From the NCBI GenBank assembly GCA_038230275.1, contig JBBRNO010000152.1, forward strand, positions 1-15,724: 15,724 nt of DNA, read 5' to 3'. A program made the position numbers and the translations under genes. The notes below the pieces were generated by a model. It was not told where the DNA came from. It saw only the letters and a program-made list of their open reading frames with translations, and made no database searches. The stretch is from JANXXV01 sp038230275 (GTDB lineage: Bacteria > Acidobacteriota > Terriglobia > Bryobacterales > Bryobacteraceae). Below, piece by piece: positions 6,466-14,397 of this stretch (its first letter is position 1; each line of letters starts with the position of its first letter).

Positions 6466-7049
6466 GAACCGCAACCATTGAGCGCATCACGAAAGAGACG
6501 CAGATTTCGGCCACCCTGCGGATAGACGGTGAGGGGAAGTACGACGTCTCCACCGGCATCCGTTTTTTCGATCACATGCTGGAATTGTTTACCAAGCACG
6601 GCGGATTCAATCTCACGCTGCGGGCAACCGGCGATCTGGATGTGGACCAACATCACACTGTGGAAGATGTTGGCATCGTGTTGGGACAACTGTTTTCGCA
6701 GGCTCTGGGAGAGAGGCGCGGCATTAATCGTGCCGGTTACTTCGTGTTGCCCATGGATGAGACGCTGGCCGTGGTGGCGGTGGATCTGGGTGGACGCGCG
6801 GCATTGGTTTACAAGGATCTGGTACGTGTGCGCCTGGTGGGCGATCTGCAAACGGAATTAGTGGAGGATTTCTTCAGCGGCTTTGTGCAGCACGCCGCCG
6901 CCAACGTGCATGCGAAGGTCCTGTACGGACGTTCCAACCATCACAAGATAGAGGCGATTTTCAAGTGCTTTGCCCGGGCGATGCGCTATGCCTGCTCCAC
7001 CGATGAACGGCTGCGGGATCAACTTCCGTCCACCAAGGGTCTTCTATGA
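6462..7049 (+). CDS. hisB: Imidazoleglycerol-phosphate dehydratase
   Basis: 195 residues, the length of the monofunctional dehydratase without a phosphatase domain. It removes water from imidazole-glycerol phosphate to give imidazole-acetol phosphate using Mn. Metal-binding signatures are present twice, as the internal duplication of this family requires: FFDHML (35-40) with DQHHTVED (62-69), and the second-half GRSNHHKIEAIFK (156-168). The C-terminal PSTKG is also typical. The ATG at 6462 overlaps the HAD stop by four bases, and its own stop overlaps hisH by four, so translation is likely coupled throughout. Confidence 0.97.
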   Translation: MRTATIERITKETQISATLRIDGEGKYDVSTGIRFFDHMLELFTKHGGFNLTLRATGDLDVDQHHTVEDVGIVLGQLFSQALGERRGINRAGYFVLPMDETLAVVAVDLGGRAALVYKDLVRVRLVGDLQTELVEDFFSGFVQHAAANVHAKVLYGRSNHHKIEAIFKCFARAMRYACSTDERLRDQLPSTKGLL

Positions 7050-7642
7050 TCGCAATTCTGGATTATGGGGCGGGCAATTTACGTTCGGTGCAGAACACAC
7101 TGGATGAAATCGGTGCGTCGTACGAATTGGTGCGCGATGCCGCAGGACTGCGCAATGCATCGAAGATTATCCTTCCGGGCGTGGGTCATTTTGGACAGAT
7201 GATGCGGGCTCTGGATGAGATGAACGTACGGCAGGCCTTGCTGGCTGGCATGGCGGAGAAGATTCCGTTCCTGGGAATCTGCCTTGGCTTGCAGGCGCTG
7301 TTCGATGCCAGCGATGAAGCCCCTGAAGAGAAAGGACTCGGGGTGTTCCATGGTACGGTGCGGCGTTTCCCCATGGATGCGCGTGTGCCTCATATGGGCT
7401 GGAACACGCTGGATTCGTTGAAGCCGGCGCGCTTGCTGACAGGCCTGGGCGCGCATCCGCACGTCTACTTCGCGCACAGTTATTTCGTGCCGATGACGGA
7501 ACAGACCGCCGCGGCCTGCACCTATACGCAGCCGTACACGGCCATACTCGAAGATGGCAACGTTTTCGGCGTTCAATTCCATCCCGAGAAGTCCGGACCG
7601 ATCGGACTGCGGATTGTCCGTAACTTCGTGGAGTTGATTTAA
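7046..7642 (+). CDS. hisH: Imidazole glycerol phosphate synthase, glutamine amidotransferase subunit
   Basis: 198 residues, a class I glutaminase that supplies ammonia to HisF through the heterodimer interface. The catalytic triad is intact: C79 in LGICLGLQALF, and H179 and E181 in GVQFHPEKSG. DYGAGNLRSV at the N-terminus, LPGVGHFG and VPHMGWN are family signatures, the last resembling the strand that gates glutaminase activity. The ATG at 7046 overlaps hisB by four bases with AAGGG upstream. hisF begins one base after the stop, which fits 1:1 synthesis of the two subunits. Confidence 0.97.
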   Translation: MIAILDYGAGNLRSVQNTLDEIGASYELVRDAAGLRNASKIILPGVGHFGQMMRALDEMNVRQALLAGMAEKIPFLGICLGLQALFDASDEAPEEKGLGVFHGTVRRFPMDARVPHMGWNTLDSLKPARLLTGLGAHPHVYFAHSYFVPMTEQTAAACTYTQPYTAILEDGNVFGVQFHPEKSGPIGLRIVRNFVELI

Positions 7643-7643
7643 C

Positions 7644-8411
7644 ATGCTGGCCAAACGGATTATTCCCTGCCTGGATGTGACGGCCGGCCGGGTTGTGAAA
7701 GGCATCAACTTCATAAATCTGCGCGATGCCGGCGACCCGGTAGAACTGGCCGATCGCTATAACCAGCAGAGTGCGGATGAACTGGTGTTCCTGGACATCA
7801 CCGCATCCAGCGATCAGCGCGACACCATGGCCGACGTAGTTGCCCGTACGGCGCGTAAAGTTTTCATCCCGCTCACGGTGGGCGGCGGCATTCGTTCGAT
7901 AGCCGATGCACGGCGGATTCTGATGTCGGGCGCGGACAAGGTGAGTGTGAATACGGCGGCGGTGCGCCGTCCGGAACTGATCACCGAACTGAGTCGGGAA
8001 TTCGGGGCGCAAGCGGTGGTGCTGGCGATCGACGCGCGGCGGCGGCCGACGGGCGGATGGAACGTCTACACGCGTGGTGGCCGCGACGACGAAGGGATGG
8101 ATGCTATTGATTGGGCTGCTCGCGGAGAAGCGCTGGGAGCGGGTGAGATTCTATTGACGTCAATGGATACGGACGGCGTGCGGACCGGTTTCGATTGTCC
8201 GCTCACGCGCACCGTCTCAAGAGCCACACTCATTCCAGTGATTGCATCGGGCGGTGCCGGGAAGCCGGAGGATTTTCTGGAAGTGTTGACCGAAGGCGAA
8301 GCGGATGCGGCGCTGGCCGCCTCCATCTTCCACTACGGCACGTACACGGTGGACGATTTGAAAGAGTTTTTGGATAGGCACGGAATTCCCACCAGGAGAG
8401 TGCAGGCGTGA
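7644..8411 (+). CDS. hisF: Imidazole glycerol phosphate synthase, cyclase subunit
   Basis: 255 residues, a (beta-alpha)8 barrel of normal length. It takes ammonia from HisH and converts PRFAR to imidazole-glycerol phosphate and AICAR. The general acid/base pair is present: D11 in IIPCLDV and D130 in VLAIDARR. VVKGINFINLRDAGDPVELA, LTVGGGIRS, and GGWNVYTRGGR match the family, as do the C-terminal phosphate-binding ASGGAG and AASIFHYG. It follows hisH directly and overlaps hisA by four bases (GTGA). Confidence 0.97.
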   Translation: MLAKRIIPCLDVTAGRVVKGINFINLRDAGDPVELADRYNQQSADELVFLDITASSDQRDTMADVVARTARKVFIPLTVGGGIRSIADARRILMSGADKVSVNTAAVRRPELITELSREFGAQAVVLAIDARRRPTGGWNVYTRGGRDDEGMDAIDWAARGEALGAGEILLTSMDTDGVRTGFDCPLTRTVSRATLIPVIASGGAGKPEDFLEVLTEGEADAALAASIFHYGTYTVDDLKEFLDRHGIPTRRVQA

Positions 8412-9112
8412 TCGTACCGTGCATCGATTTAATGGGCGGCAACGTAGTCCAGTTGGTCCAGGGCCGCGAAAAGGCACTGGAGGGGGGCAGTCCGCGGGAG
8501 ATGTTGGACCAATTCGCCGCATTCCCGCAAATCCAGGTGATCGATCTGGACGCAGCCATCGGCAGTGGAGCCAACGCGGAACTGGTTGAGTACCTTGCGC
8601 GCCGTGCCACCACGCGTGTCGGTGGTGGAGTCAGAACCGTTGACAGAGCTGTCGGCTTGGTGGGGCTCGGTGTAAGCCGGGTGATTGTGGGAACAGCCGC
8701 ATTCGACGCTGAGGGACCCAACCATGCGTTTCTCAAAGCGCTGGTGGCGTCTGTGCCCAGGGAGCGAATCTTGATCGCGCTCGATTCCAAGGGTGGAAAG
8801 ATTGTGGTGAAAGGCTGGCGCGAGGCTACCACTTTTACCGCGGAAGAAATGATTCAGAGGATGGAGCCTTACTGCGGCGGCTTCCTATGCACCTATGTGG
8901 ATAAAGAGGGCATGATGCAGGGAACCGATCTGGATTGGTTTCGCCGGCTGCGTGCGGCCACCGGTCATGAAATCACCGCGGCCGGCGGCATCACTACGCT
9001 AGCGGACATCGAAGCGTTGGATGCGATTGGAGTGGACGCCGCGCTGGGAATGGCCATCTATACCGGCAAGTTGGATCTGGCCGAACTAGCCCGCTGGCAG
9101 CAGGCTAAGTGA
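8408..9112 (+). CDS. hisA: ProFAR isomerase with unusual phosphate-side loop
   Basis: 234 residues, a (beta-alpha)8 barrel homologous to HisF, and the Amadori-rearranging fourth step. D7 (PCIDLMGG) and D126 (IALDSKGG) fit the catalytic Asp pair; RVGGGVRT, VIVGTAAF and AAGGITT fit the barrel phosphate sites. The segment that normally reads T-[DE]-I-x-[RK]-D-G-T is here CTYVDKEGMMQG (161-172). Thr162 and Gly168 are kept, but the usual D of DGT is Glu167 and the following Thr is Met. This DxEG style recalls eukaryotic HIS6-type HisA. The GTG start at 8408 has AGGAG at 8394-8398, nine bases upstream. It is the last gene of the operon and overlaps the convergent isomerase gene by 8 bp. Confidence 0.93.
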   Translation: MIVPCIDLMGGNVVQLVQGREKALEGGSPREMLDQFAAFPQIQVIDLDAAIGSGANAELVEYLARRATTRVGGGVRTVDRAVGLVGLGVSRVIVGTAAFDAEGPNHAFLKALVASVPRERILIALDSKGGKIVVKGWREATTFTAEEMIQRMEPYCGGFLCTYVDKEGMMQGTDLDWFRRLRAATGHEITAAGGITTLADIEALDAIGVDAALGMAIYTGKLDLAELARWQQAK

Positions 9113-9977
9113 ATCGGTCCAGATAGTTCTTGGCCGAAAGAATGCCTTCGTACTCCGTAAGCCGGTCGCCGTCGAATTCGATTCCGACCCAATTGCGATA
9201 GCCTGAATCGAGCACGCACTTCATCAGGCGGTCCATGTCCATGGTGGTCTCTTTGCCGTCCTTGAAATCGACGCATTTGAAGGTGACCGCCTTGGCGTAT
9301 GGCATCAATTTCGCCACCGCGTCATAACGGTCCGCCTCCTTTGGGAAGTTGCCGAAATCCGGCAGCGTTCCGAAATTGGGCAGCTTGACGGCCTTCATCA
9401 CACGCGTCATGGCGACCGGGTCCGATGACACGCCGCCATGGTTTTCCACCACGACGTTGATTTTGCGGGAAGCCGCGTATTCGGCGAGCTTGCGAAAGCT
9501 CTCACTGGCGTAGTTGACTACGGCGTCCAACTCCGCCGGTGTTTTCGGTTCCTTCTCCGGGTGCAGATTGGCGCGAATGGCGTGTGCTCCCAATTCCGCC
9601 GCGATGTCCACCCATTTGAAGTGGCTGGCCGCGGCCTGCAACCGCTTTTCCTTCACCGGGTGCGCCATCAATCCTTCGCCATCACACATGATGAGGACCG
9701 CTTTGGTGGCAGTGGAAGTCATGGCGCGCTTGACTCTTTGGACGTAGTCCGAGGTGGGCGCTTCCCAGAGGAAGTTTACGAATTCCAGCCCTTCAATTCC
9801 GAACTGCTCCCGGGCAACGCGCGGAAAATCGAGATTCGAAATCAGCCGCCGGCCAATCGCTTTGTGCAGCGACCATTGGCCGAGTGAAATGCGAATCTTC
9901 CGGGTCTCATTTGCAGCGCGGCCCTCTAGCGGCAGTGCCGCCAGTAAGGGAAGTCCAAAAAGCGATCGTCGATTCAT
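9105..9977 (-). CDS. Exported sugar-phosphate isomerase/epimerase-like TIM-barrel protein
   Basis: 290 residues from ATG 9977. An upstream in-frame start at 10064 would add 29 residues lying inside the preceding gene and displace the signal peptide. The N-terminus MNRRSLFGLPLLAALPLEG looks like a short Tat signal (twin Arg3-Arg4). The body fits the xylose-isomerase-like AP2EC barrel: SLGQWSLHKAIG, FGIEGLEFVN, candidate metal ligands E178 (VVVENHGG), D207 (LPDFGNF) and E267 (VGIEFDG). Such proteins isomerise, epimerise or dehydrate sugars; the substrate is unknown. The start overlaps the stop of the mutarotase-like gene by four bases (ATGA), so the two are coupled. Confidence 0.85.
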   Translation of the reverse strand: MNRRSLFGLPLLAALPLEGRAANETRKIRISLGQWSLHKAIGRRLISNLDFPRVAREQFGIEGLEFVNFLWEAPTSDYVQRVKRAMTSTATKAVLIMCDGEGLMAHPVKEKRLQAAASHFKWVDIAAELGAHAIRANLHPEKEPKTPAELDAVVNYASESFRKLAEYAASRKINVVVENHGGVSSDPVAMTRVMKAVKLPNFGTLPDFGNFPKEADRYDAVAKLMPYAKAVTFKCVDFKDGKETTMDMDRLMKCVLDSGYRNWVGIEFDGDRLTEYEGILSAKNYLDRFT

Positions 9978-10285
9978 TCCGGGGCCCTCAGGTTCACATG
10001 ATAAATCTGGGTCATGTGTTGCCAATCTCCATCCGCTTTCATGGGACGGACAAAGTCCTGCCACTCGCGGTCCGTTGGATCATTGGCAAGCGCTGCGTCC
10101 AGAACTGCGTGGTTCTCCGCTTCGGTGACCAGCACTAAGTCTACGCCAAGCAAAAACACAGCGCAATTGCGCATACCGAGTTCACCGTATCGGGTCAAGA
10201 CGCGTTCCGGCACGTTGCGGTGAGCTTCCAGATACTGCGCGAGGCACTCGGGTTTCAGACGTGTGATGGATACTCTTCTTTCCAT
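9974..10285 (-). CDS. L-rhamnose mutarotase family protein
   Basis: 103 residues, the size of RhaM (about 104). Tyr18 and His22 in LKPECLAQYLEAH sit at the positions of the E. coli RhaM active-site Tyr and His. The remainder follows the family: YGELGMRNCAVFLLG, LVLVTEAEN and DREWQDF, with a single Trp where RhaM has a Trp pair. RhaM interconverts alpha and beta anomers of L-rhamnose. No rhamnose catabolic genes are in view, so another sugar is possible. AGGGG lies about 10 bases upstream of the ATG. It starts 26 bp after the HAD gene and overlaps the isomerase start by four bases. Confidence 0.85.
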   Translation of the reverse strand: MERRVSITRLKPECLAQYLEAHRNVPERVLTRYGELGMRNCAVFLLGVDLVLVTEAENHAVLDAALANDPTDREWQDFVRPMKADGDWQHMTQIYHVNLRAPE

Positions 10286-10297
10286 TTCTATTCACCC

Positions 10298-10325
10298 CTA
10301 CGCCACCAGTTCTACGCCACCAATT
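10298..10325. repeat. 14-bp near-perfect tandem duplication at the end of the HAD gene
   Basis: CTACGCCACCAGTT (10298-10311) is followed directly by CTACGCCACCAATT (10312-10325), with one mismatch. On the minus strand the inner copy encodes the last HAD residues and stop, and the outer copy repeats those bases after the stop. It looks like a short slippage duplication. Confidence 0.9.
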
Positions 10326-10944
10326 CCCGCAGATCGGAGATCCAATAGTCGGGCTCAAACCGGGCCATGGCTTCGTGGTTTCCGTAACCGTATTTTACCC
10401 CGCAGATCTTGACACCGGCGCGCCGCCCCGCCTCCATATCCGGGGCTGCATCGCCCACCATCAAACAATCCTCGGCGCGCACGTCCAGTGCCTTGAGCGA
10501 TGCGTAGATCACATCCGGTGAGGGCTTTGAAGGAAATCCGTCCGTGCCCTGGACATGATCAAAGTAAGGAAGCAAGCCGAACATCTCAAGAATGATTCTA
10601 GTGGTGGGCGTGCCCTTCGTAGTTGCGGTGGATTTCCTGCCGCCGAGGTCCGCCAATGCCTCCAGAACTCCGGGATATAACCGCGTGGAGGCGTGCTTTC
10701 GAGCGGGATAAACGGCCCGGTACTCCACTATTAGCTGTTCAATTTGTCCGGGGGACTTCTCAGGAAACAAGTCCTCAAAAAGATCGATGAGGTGAAAACC
10801 GATGTAGCGCTTCAGGAAGGAATCGTCCACGGTGTTCTGCGGGGTATTCGCAAGAACACTCTGGATGGCTCCGCATATGTCAGATGCGGAGTCCACCAGA
10901 GTGCCGTCAACGTCAAACAGGTAAACAGGAAATGCTGGGATCAC
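10312..10944 (-). CDS. HAD hydrolase, phosphoglycolate-phosphatase-like
   Basis: 210 residues with all HAD motifs: FDVDGTLVDS (D11, D13), T109 in ATTKG, K140 in PSKPSPD, and MVGDAAPDMEAG (D165, D169). A helical cap lies between motifs I and II, giving the Gph/PGMB-like subfamily IA layout. The end KYGYGNHEAM...PDYWISDLREL is typical of Gph relatives, which hydrolyse phosphoglycolate or similar small phosphates; the true substrate is unknown. The GTG start at 10944 overlaps the ftsH stop by four bases, indicating translational coupling to ftsH. No strong Shine-Dalgarno sequence is seen. Confidence 0.88.
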   Translation of the reverse strand: MIPAFPVYLFDVDGTLVDSASDICGAIQSVLANTPQNTVDDSFLKRYIGFHLIDLFEDLFPEKSPGQIEQLIVEYRAVYPARKHASTRLYPGVLEALADLGGRKSTATTKGTPTTRIILEMFGLLPYFDHVQGTDGFPSKPSPDVIYASLKALDVRAEDCLMVGDAAPDMEAGRRAGVKICGVKYGYGNHEAMARFEPDYWISDLRELVA

Positions 10945-12848
10945 GCAGGGAGCGGAGGTTGACCTTCCGTAAGGCCTGGCATGCGGACGCCGCCGTCTGA
11001 GCGATGCAGCTGCTGCGGCTTCGGGTCTTCCGAGTTCCGCGGCGTATCCACCGGCTTCAAGGTTCCGCCGTCAATCAGGATCTTTACCTCGGCGCCATCC
11101 AGCACTTCGCGTTCGAGCAAGGCCATCGCAATTCGTTCCAGCGCCTCCGCCCGTTCCTCAATCAAGACTTTAGCCCGCGCATAGCCAGTCTGCACCAGCT
11201 TATGCACTTGCTCGTCAATGCGGATCGCAGTGGATTCACTGTAATCGCGGTGTTGCGCAATCTCCCGGCCCAGGAAGATCTGTTCTTCTTTCTTGCCGAA
11301 GCTCATGGGGCCCAGATCGCTCATACCCCATTCGCAAACCATCTTGCGAGCCATCTCCGTGGCGCGCTCAATGTCGTTACCGGCGCCGGTGGTGATGTGC
11401 TTCATGAACAACTCTTCGGCAATGCGCCCACCCATCAGAATGGCCAGCTGAGCACTCAAGTATTCCTTGTTGTAGCAGTGCTTGTCATCCAGCGGCAGTT
11501 GCATGGTTAAACCCAGCGCCATTCCGCGTGGAATGATGGTGACCTTGTGCAGCGGGTCGGCTTCCGGAATCAACATGGCGACTAGTGCGTGGCCAGCTTC
11601 GTGATAGGCGGTATTCTTCTTCTCTTCGTCACTGATGATAAGCGACTTCCGCTCAACGCCCATGATCACTTTGTCTTTCGCCAGTTCGAAATCGATCTGC
11701 GAGACAACTTTGCGATTCTGCCGGGCGGCTACCAGCGCTGCTTCATTGACCAGGTTTGCCAGATCCGCACCGGTAAAGCCAGGCGTACCGCGGGCGATTA
11801 CAGCCAAATCGACATCGTCGGATAGCGGAGTCTTCTTTGTGTGAACACGAAGAATCATTTCCCTGCCCTTCACATCCGGACGGCCCACCACCACGCGGCG
11901 GTCAAAGCGGCCAGGGCGCAGCAGCGCGGGATCGAGGACATCGGGACGGTTCGTCGCCGCTACCAGGATCACCCCTTCGTTCGATTCAAACCCGTCCATT
12001 TCCACCAGCAACTGATTCAGGGTTTGTTCGCGCTCATCGTGACCACCACCGAGGCCTGCTCCGCGATGCCGGCCGACCGCATCGATTTCGTCGATGAAGA
12101 TGATGCACGGCGCGTTCTTCTTTCCTTGTTCGAAAAGATCGCGAACGCGGCTTGCGCCGACGCCGACAAACATTTCCACGAAGTCGGAACCAGAGATAGA
12201 AAAGAACGGCGTATTGGCTTCTCCGGCGATAGCGCGGGCAAGCAGTGTTTTACCGGTACCAGGAGGTCCGATCAGCAGCACACCCTTGGGAATGCGGCCT
12301 CCCAATTTCTGGAACTTCTGCGGTTCCCGGAGGAATTCGATGATCTCGGCCAGCTCTTCCTTGGCCTCCTCGACGCCAGCCACGTCCTTAAACGTAACTT
12401 TCTTCTGCTGGGAGGAGTGCAGCCGGGCGCGGCTCTTGCCAAAGCTCAAAGCCTTGTTCCCGCCGCTCTGCATCTGCCGCATCATGAAGATCCAAAACGC
12501 CAGAAGCAAGACGAATGGAATGGCATTCAGCAATATCGAAATGTAGTTACCCGAGCTAGCTTCGTGGAATTCCAGATTCACGTTCTTCTCACGAAGAGTC
12601 TTGTAGTAATCGGTGTAGTTTACCGGGGCGAGCGTCTTGAAATTCGTCGAGTCGCTGAGAATTCCTTTCACGTCGGTGCCGCTGATGCTCACCTTCTTGA
12701 CCTTGCCCTGGTCAACCTGGTTCATGAAGTCCGTGAACGAATAGGAAACCTCAGTCGGTCCACGTCCAGACTTCACCACCACGTACAACAGAACGGCGAC
12801 GCAGACCAGAACGATCCACAACACGGCCGTCTTCACATTTGAGTTCAT
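10941..12848 (-). CDS. ftsH: ATP-dependent zinc metalloprotease FtsH
   Basis: 635 residues, normal length. A first transmembrane helix lies at about 7-25, a periplasmic domain at about 30-100, and a second helix at about 105-123. The AAA+ module has Walker A GPPGTGKT (194-201), Walker B IIFIDEID (249-256) and a second region of homology (ATNRPDVLDPALLRPGRFDR, Arg fingers about 311 and 314). The M41 protease motif HEAGH is at 416-420. FtsH is a membrane-anchored hexamer that degrades misfolded membrane proteins and, in enterobacteria, LpxC. The ATG at 12848 follows GGGAG at a good distance. It lies 105 bp downstream of tilS, a common bacterial arrangement. The C-terminal tail after about 600 is Pro/Gln-rich and likely disordered. 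Confidence 0.98.
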   Translation of the reverse strand: MNSNVKTAVLWIVLVCVAVLLYVVVKSGRGPTEVSYSFTDFMNQVDQGKVKKVSISGTDVKGILSDSTNFKTLAPVNYTDYYKTLREKNVNLEFHEASSGNYISILLNAIPFVLLLAFWIFMMRQMQSGGNKALSFGKSRARLHSSQQKKVTFKDVAGVEEAKEELAEIIEFLREPQKFQKLGGRIPKGVLLIGPPGTGKTLLARAIAGEANTPFFSISGSDFVEMFVGVGASRVRDLFEQGKKNAPCIIFIDEIDAVGRHRGAGLGGGHDEREQTLNQLLVEMDGFESNEGVILVAATNRPDVLDPALLRPGRFDRRVVVGRPDVKGREMILRVHTKKTPLSDDVDLAVIARGTPGFTGADLANLVNEAALVAARQNRKVVSQIDFELAKDKVIMGVERKSLIISDEEKKNTAYHEAGHALVAMLIPEADPLHKVTIIPRGMALGLTMQLPLDDKHCYNKEYLSAQLAILMGGRIAEELFMKHITTGAGNDIERATEMARKMVCEWGMSDLGPMSFGKKEEQIFLGREIAQHRDYSESTAIRIDEQVHKLVQTGYARAKVLIEERAEALERIAMALLEREVLDGAEVKILIDGGTLKPVDTPRNSEDPKPQQLHRSDGGVRMPGLTEGQPPLPA

Positions 12849-12902
12849 TACATCTCCCTGATTAAGCGTGTGGCAACCCCAGCCGCCACTGTTAATAAAG
12901 AC

Positions 12903-12914
12903 GCGAAATTTCGC
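12903..12914. promoter_or_regulatory. 12-bp perfect palindrome between tilS and ftsH
   Basis: GCGAAATTTCGC is a perfect dyad in the 105-bp gap, 55 bp upstream of the ftsH start. It has no loop and no T run on the minus strand, so it is not a terminator; an operator for a dimeric regulator is possible. I found no convincing ftsH promoter hexamers around it. Confidence 0.35.
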
Positions 12915-12953
12915 CGGATAGATTCAAGCTTATGAACATTAAGTGGCATTCGC

Positions 12954-14336
12954 TCAATCCACGTCTCGGCCCGCGTCCGCAATCCCGGTTACGCAAACCA
13001 CTTTGATACTACTTGCCGATGGGACAGCATCGGCCGATACGCCGAATTTTCTCGCCCATAGAATTCTGTCGCCACTCGTCAAAACCGGCCAGCCCTGGCG
13101 ATCCCAGATCGGGATACGCTCCTGCTGAAACAAGGCCTTTATCTTCTCGCATGACCGCCCTGGCCGCGCGTACCGGTCACCCGGCCTCCAATTTCGAAGC
13201 GTAAGGGGCTCAGAAACACGGTCCAGATCGAGCGAACAACCTCCTTCAGTATATCCCGATTCTGAAATCTCAAGCAGATCCAAGGAGATACTGAATCCTG
13301 CACCAGGGATTCTTACCTTTATCGGAGGAATCACTTCGAAACAGTAGTCCCGGCCCGTGCGGGAACCAATTCGCGGCCGGGCGATCCGCAGCCACTCGAA
13401 CGACCGAAAGACATCCAGACCAGGGAGTTGCAGCCGTCCGTGGCCTTCCCCGCCCGCGGCGAGCTGCATCAGCGCCTCCACGTGTTCGAAATCGATGCTT
13501 CTAAGATCTCCCCTTGCCCTGGCAATCGCCCGACGGAGCAACCGGCGCGCCGCTGCCCTGGGGAGAGCCAGGAGGTTCGGGCACGCCAGTACCACTGTTT
13601 CACCCGCAACCATCAGTTCGCTGGCCTCAAGCCGGTCTATCTCCGCATCCCAATACTCTTCCTCTTCCTGCGCCATTACGGCCATTTGCGCCAACGCCTG
13701 TGGAAGGGCAGGATTGTATTCCCGGCGGAGTTGCGGCAGCAGTTCGTGGCGGATTCGGTTTCGCAGGAAGGCCCGGTCGAGATTGCTGCGATCCTCCCGC
13801 CATCCGATGCCTCGCTGCTTTAGATACGCCTCAACTTCCCCGCGGTTACAATCGAGCAACGGGCGAACGATTCCGTCCCCGGTGACTGGCCTGATTCCCG
13901 CGATCCCCGCCGTTCCCGATCCCCGCAGCAGACGATAGAGTACCGTTTCGGCCTGGTCTGATGAAGTGTGCCCGGTTGCGACCACGTCCACGGCGCCGGA
14001 CGCGATTAAGTCTAAGTAAAAATTTCGTCGTGCCCTGCGGCCTTCCTGCTCGAGGTTGCCGCCGGCAGCGGCGACGTCAACCGCATTGGCCAGCAGCGGA
14101 TATCCCAGCGAACCGGCCAGATCCCGCACGAATTGCTGGTCTCTATCTGACTCATCGGCACGGAGTTTGTGATTGAGATGAATAACTGTAAGATGCAGAT
14201 CGAGGACCGGCGCCAGCTCGTGTAGAAGGTAGAGTAGACAGACCGAATCGGCGCCTCCGGAAACAGCCACGCCAACCCGTCCGCCGGGAGCGATCATGCT
14301 ATAACGAGAGATGATTCCGGCGACACGATCAAGCAC
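12954..14336 (-). CDS. tilS: tRNA(Ile)-lysidine synthetase
   Basis: 460 residues from GTG 14336. It modifies C34 of the tRNA that reads AUA, using ATP and lysine, and is essential in most bacteria. The PP-loop SGGADS is at 26-31 of VLDRVAGIISRYSMIAPGG..., and the N-terminal start matches the usual family beginning. HLNHKLRADESDRDQQFV, ATGHTSSDQAETVLYRLLRG and FLRNRIRHELLP are family signatures. The C-terminal TilS_C domain shows LTLRNWRPGDRYARPG, KIKALFQQERIP and GDRILWARKFGVS. A longer frame from 14429 would overlap the divergent kdsC start and add 31 unlike residues. GGAA lies just upstream. ftsH follows on the same strand. Confidence 0.95.
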   Translation of the reverse strand: MLDRVAGIISRYSMIAPGGRVGVAVSGGADSVCLLYLLHELAPVLDLHLTVIHLNHKLRADESDRDQQFVRDLAGSLGYPLLANAVDVAAAGGNLEQEGRRARRNFYLDLIASGAVDVVATGHTSSDQAETVLYRLLRGSGTAGIAGIRPVTGDGIVRPLLDCNRGEVEAYLKQRGIGWREDRSNLDRAFLRNRIRHELLPQLRREYNPALPQALAQMAVMAQEEEEYWDAEIDRLEASELMVAGETVVLACPNLLALPRAAARRLLRRAIARARGDLRSIDFEHVEALMQLAAGGEGHGRLQLPGLDVFRSFEWLRIARPRIGSRTGRDYCFEVIPPIKVRIPGAGFSISLDLLEISESGYTEGGCSLDLDRVSEPLTLRNWRPGDRYARPGRSCEKIKALFQQERIPIWDRQGWPVLTSGDRILWARKFGVSADAVPSASSIKVVCVTGIADAGRDVD

Positions 14337-14397
14337 TGAGGTTCCGATTCCTTCATTGTAAGTTGACGGCGCCGCTATCTTCCGAGGAGACGCGATT

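Noticed and set aside
9978..10064. Longer start for the TIM-barrel isomerase at 10064
   Set aside because: It would lie within the mutarotase-like gene and bury the twin-arginine signal; ATG 9977 forms an ATGA junction.
11841..12842. 333-codon open frame antisense to ftsH
   Set aside because: No recognisable domain and His/Arg-rich composition typical of an antisense shadow; ftsH on the other strand is unambiguous.
14363..14381. TTGACG (14363-14368) and TATCTT (14376-14381) as a kdsC promoter
   Set aside because: The spacing is only 7 bp, and no good -10 lies 16-18 bp after TTGACG.
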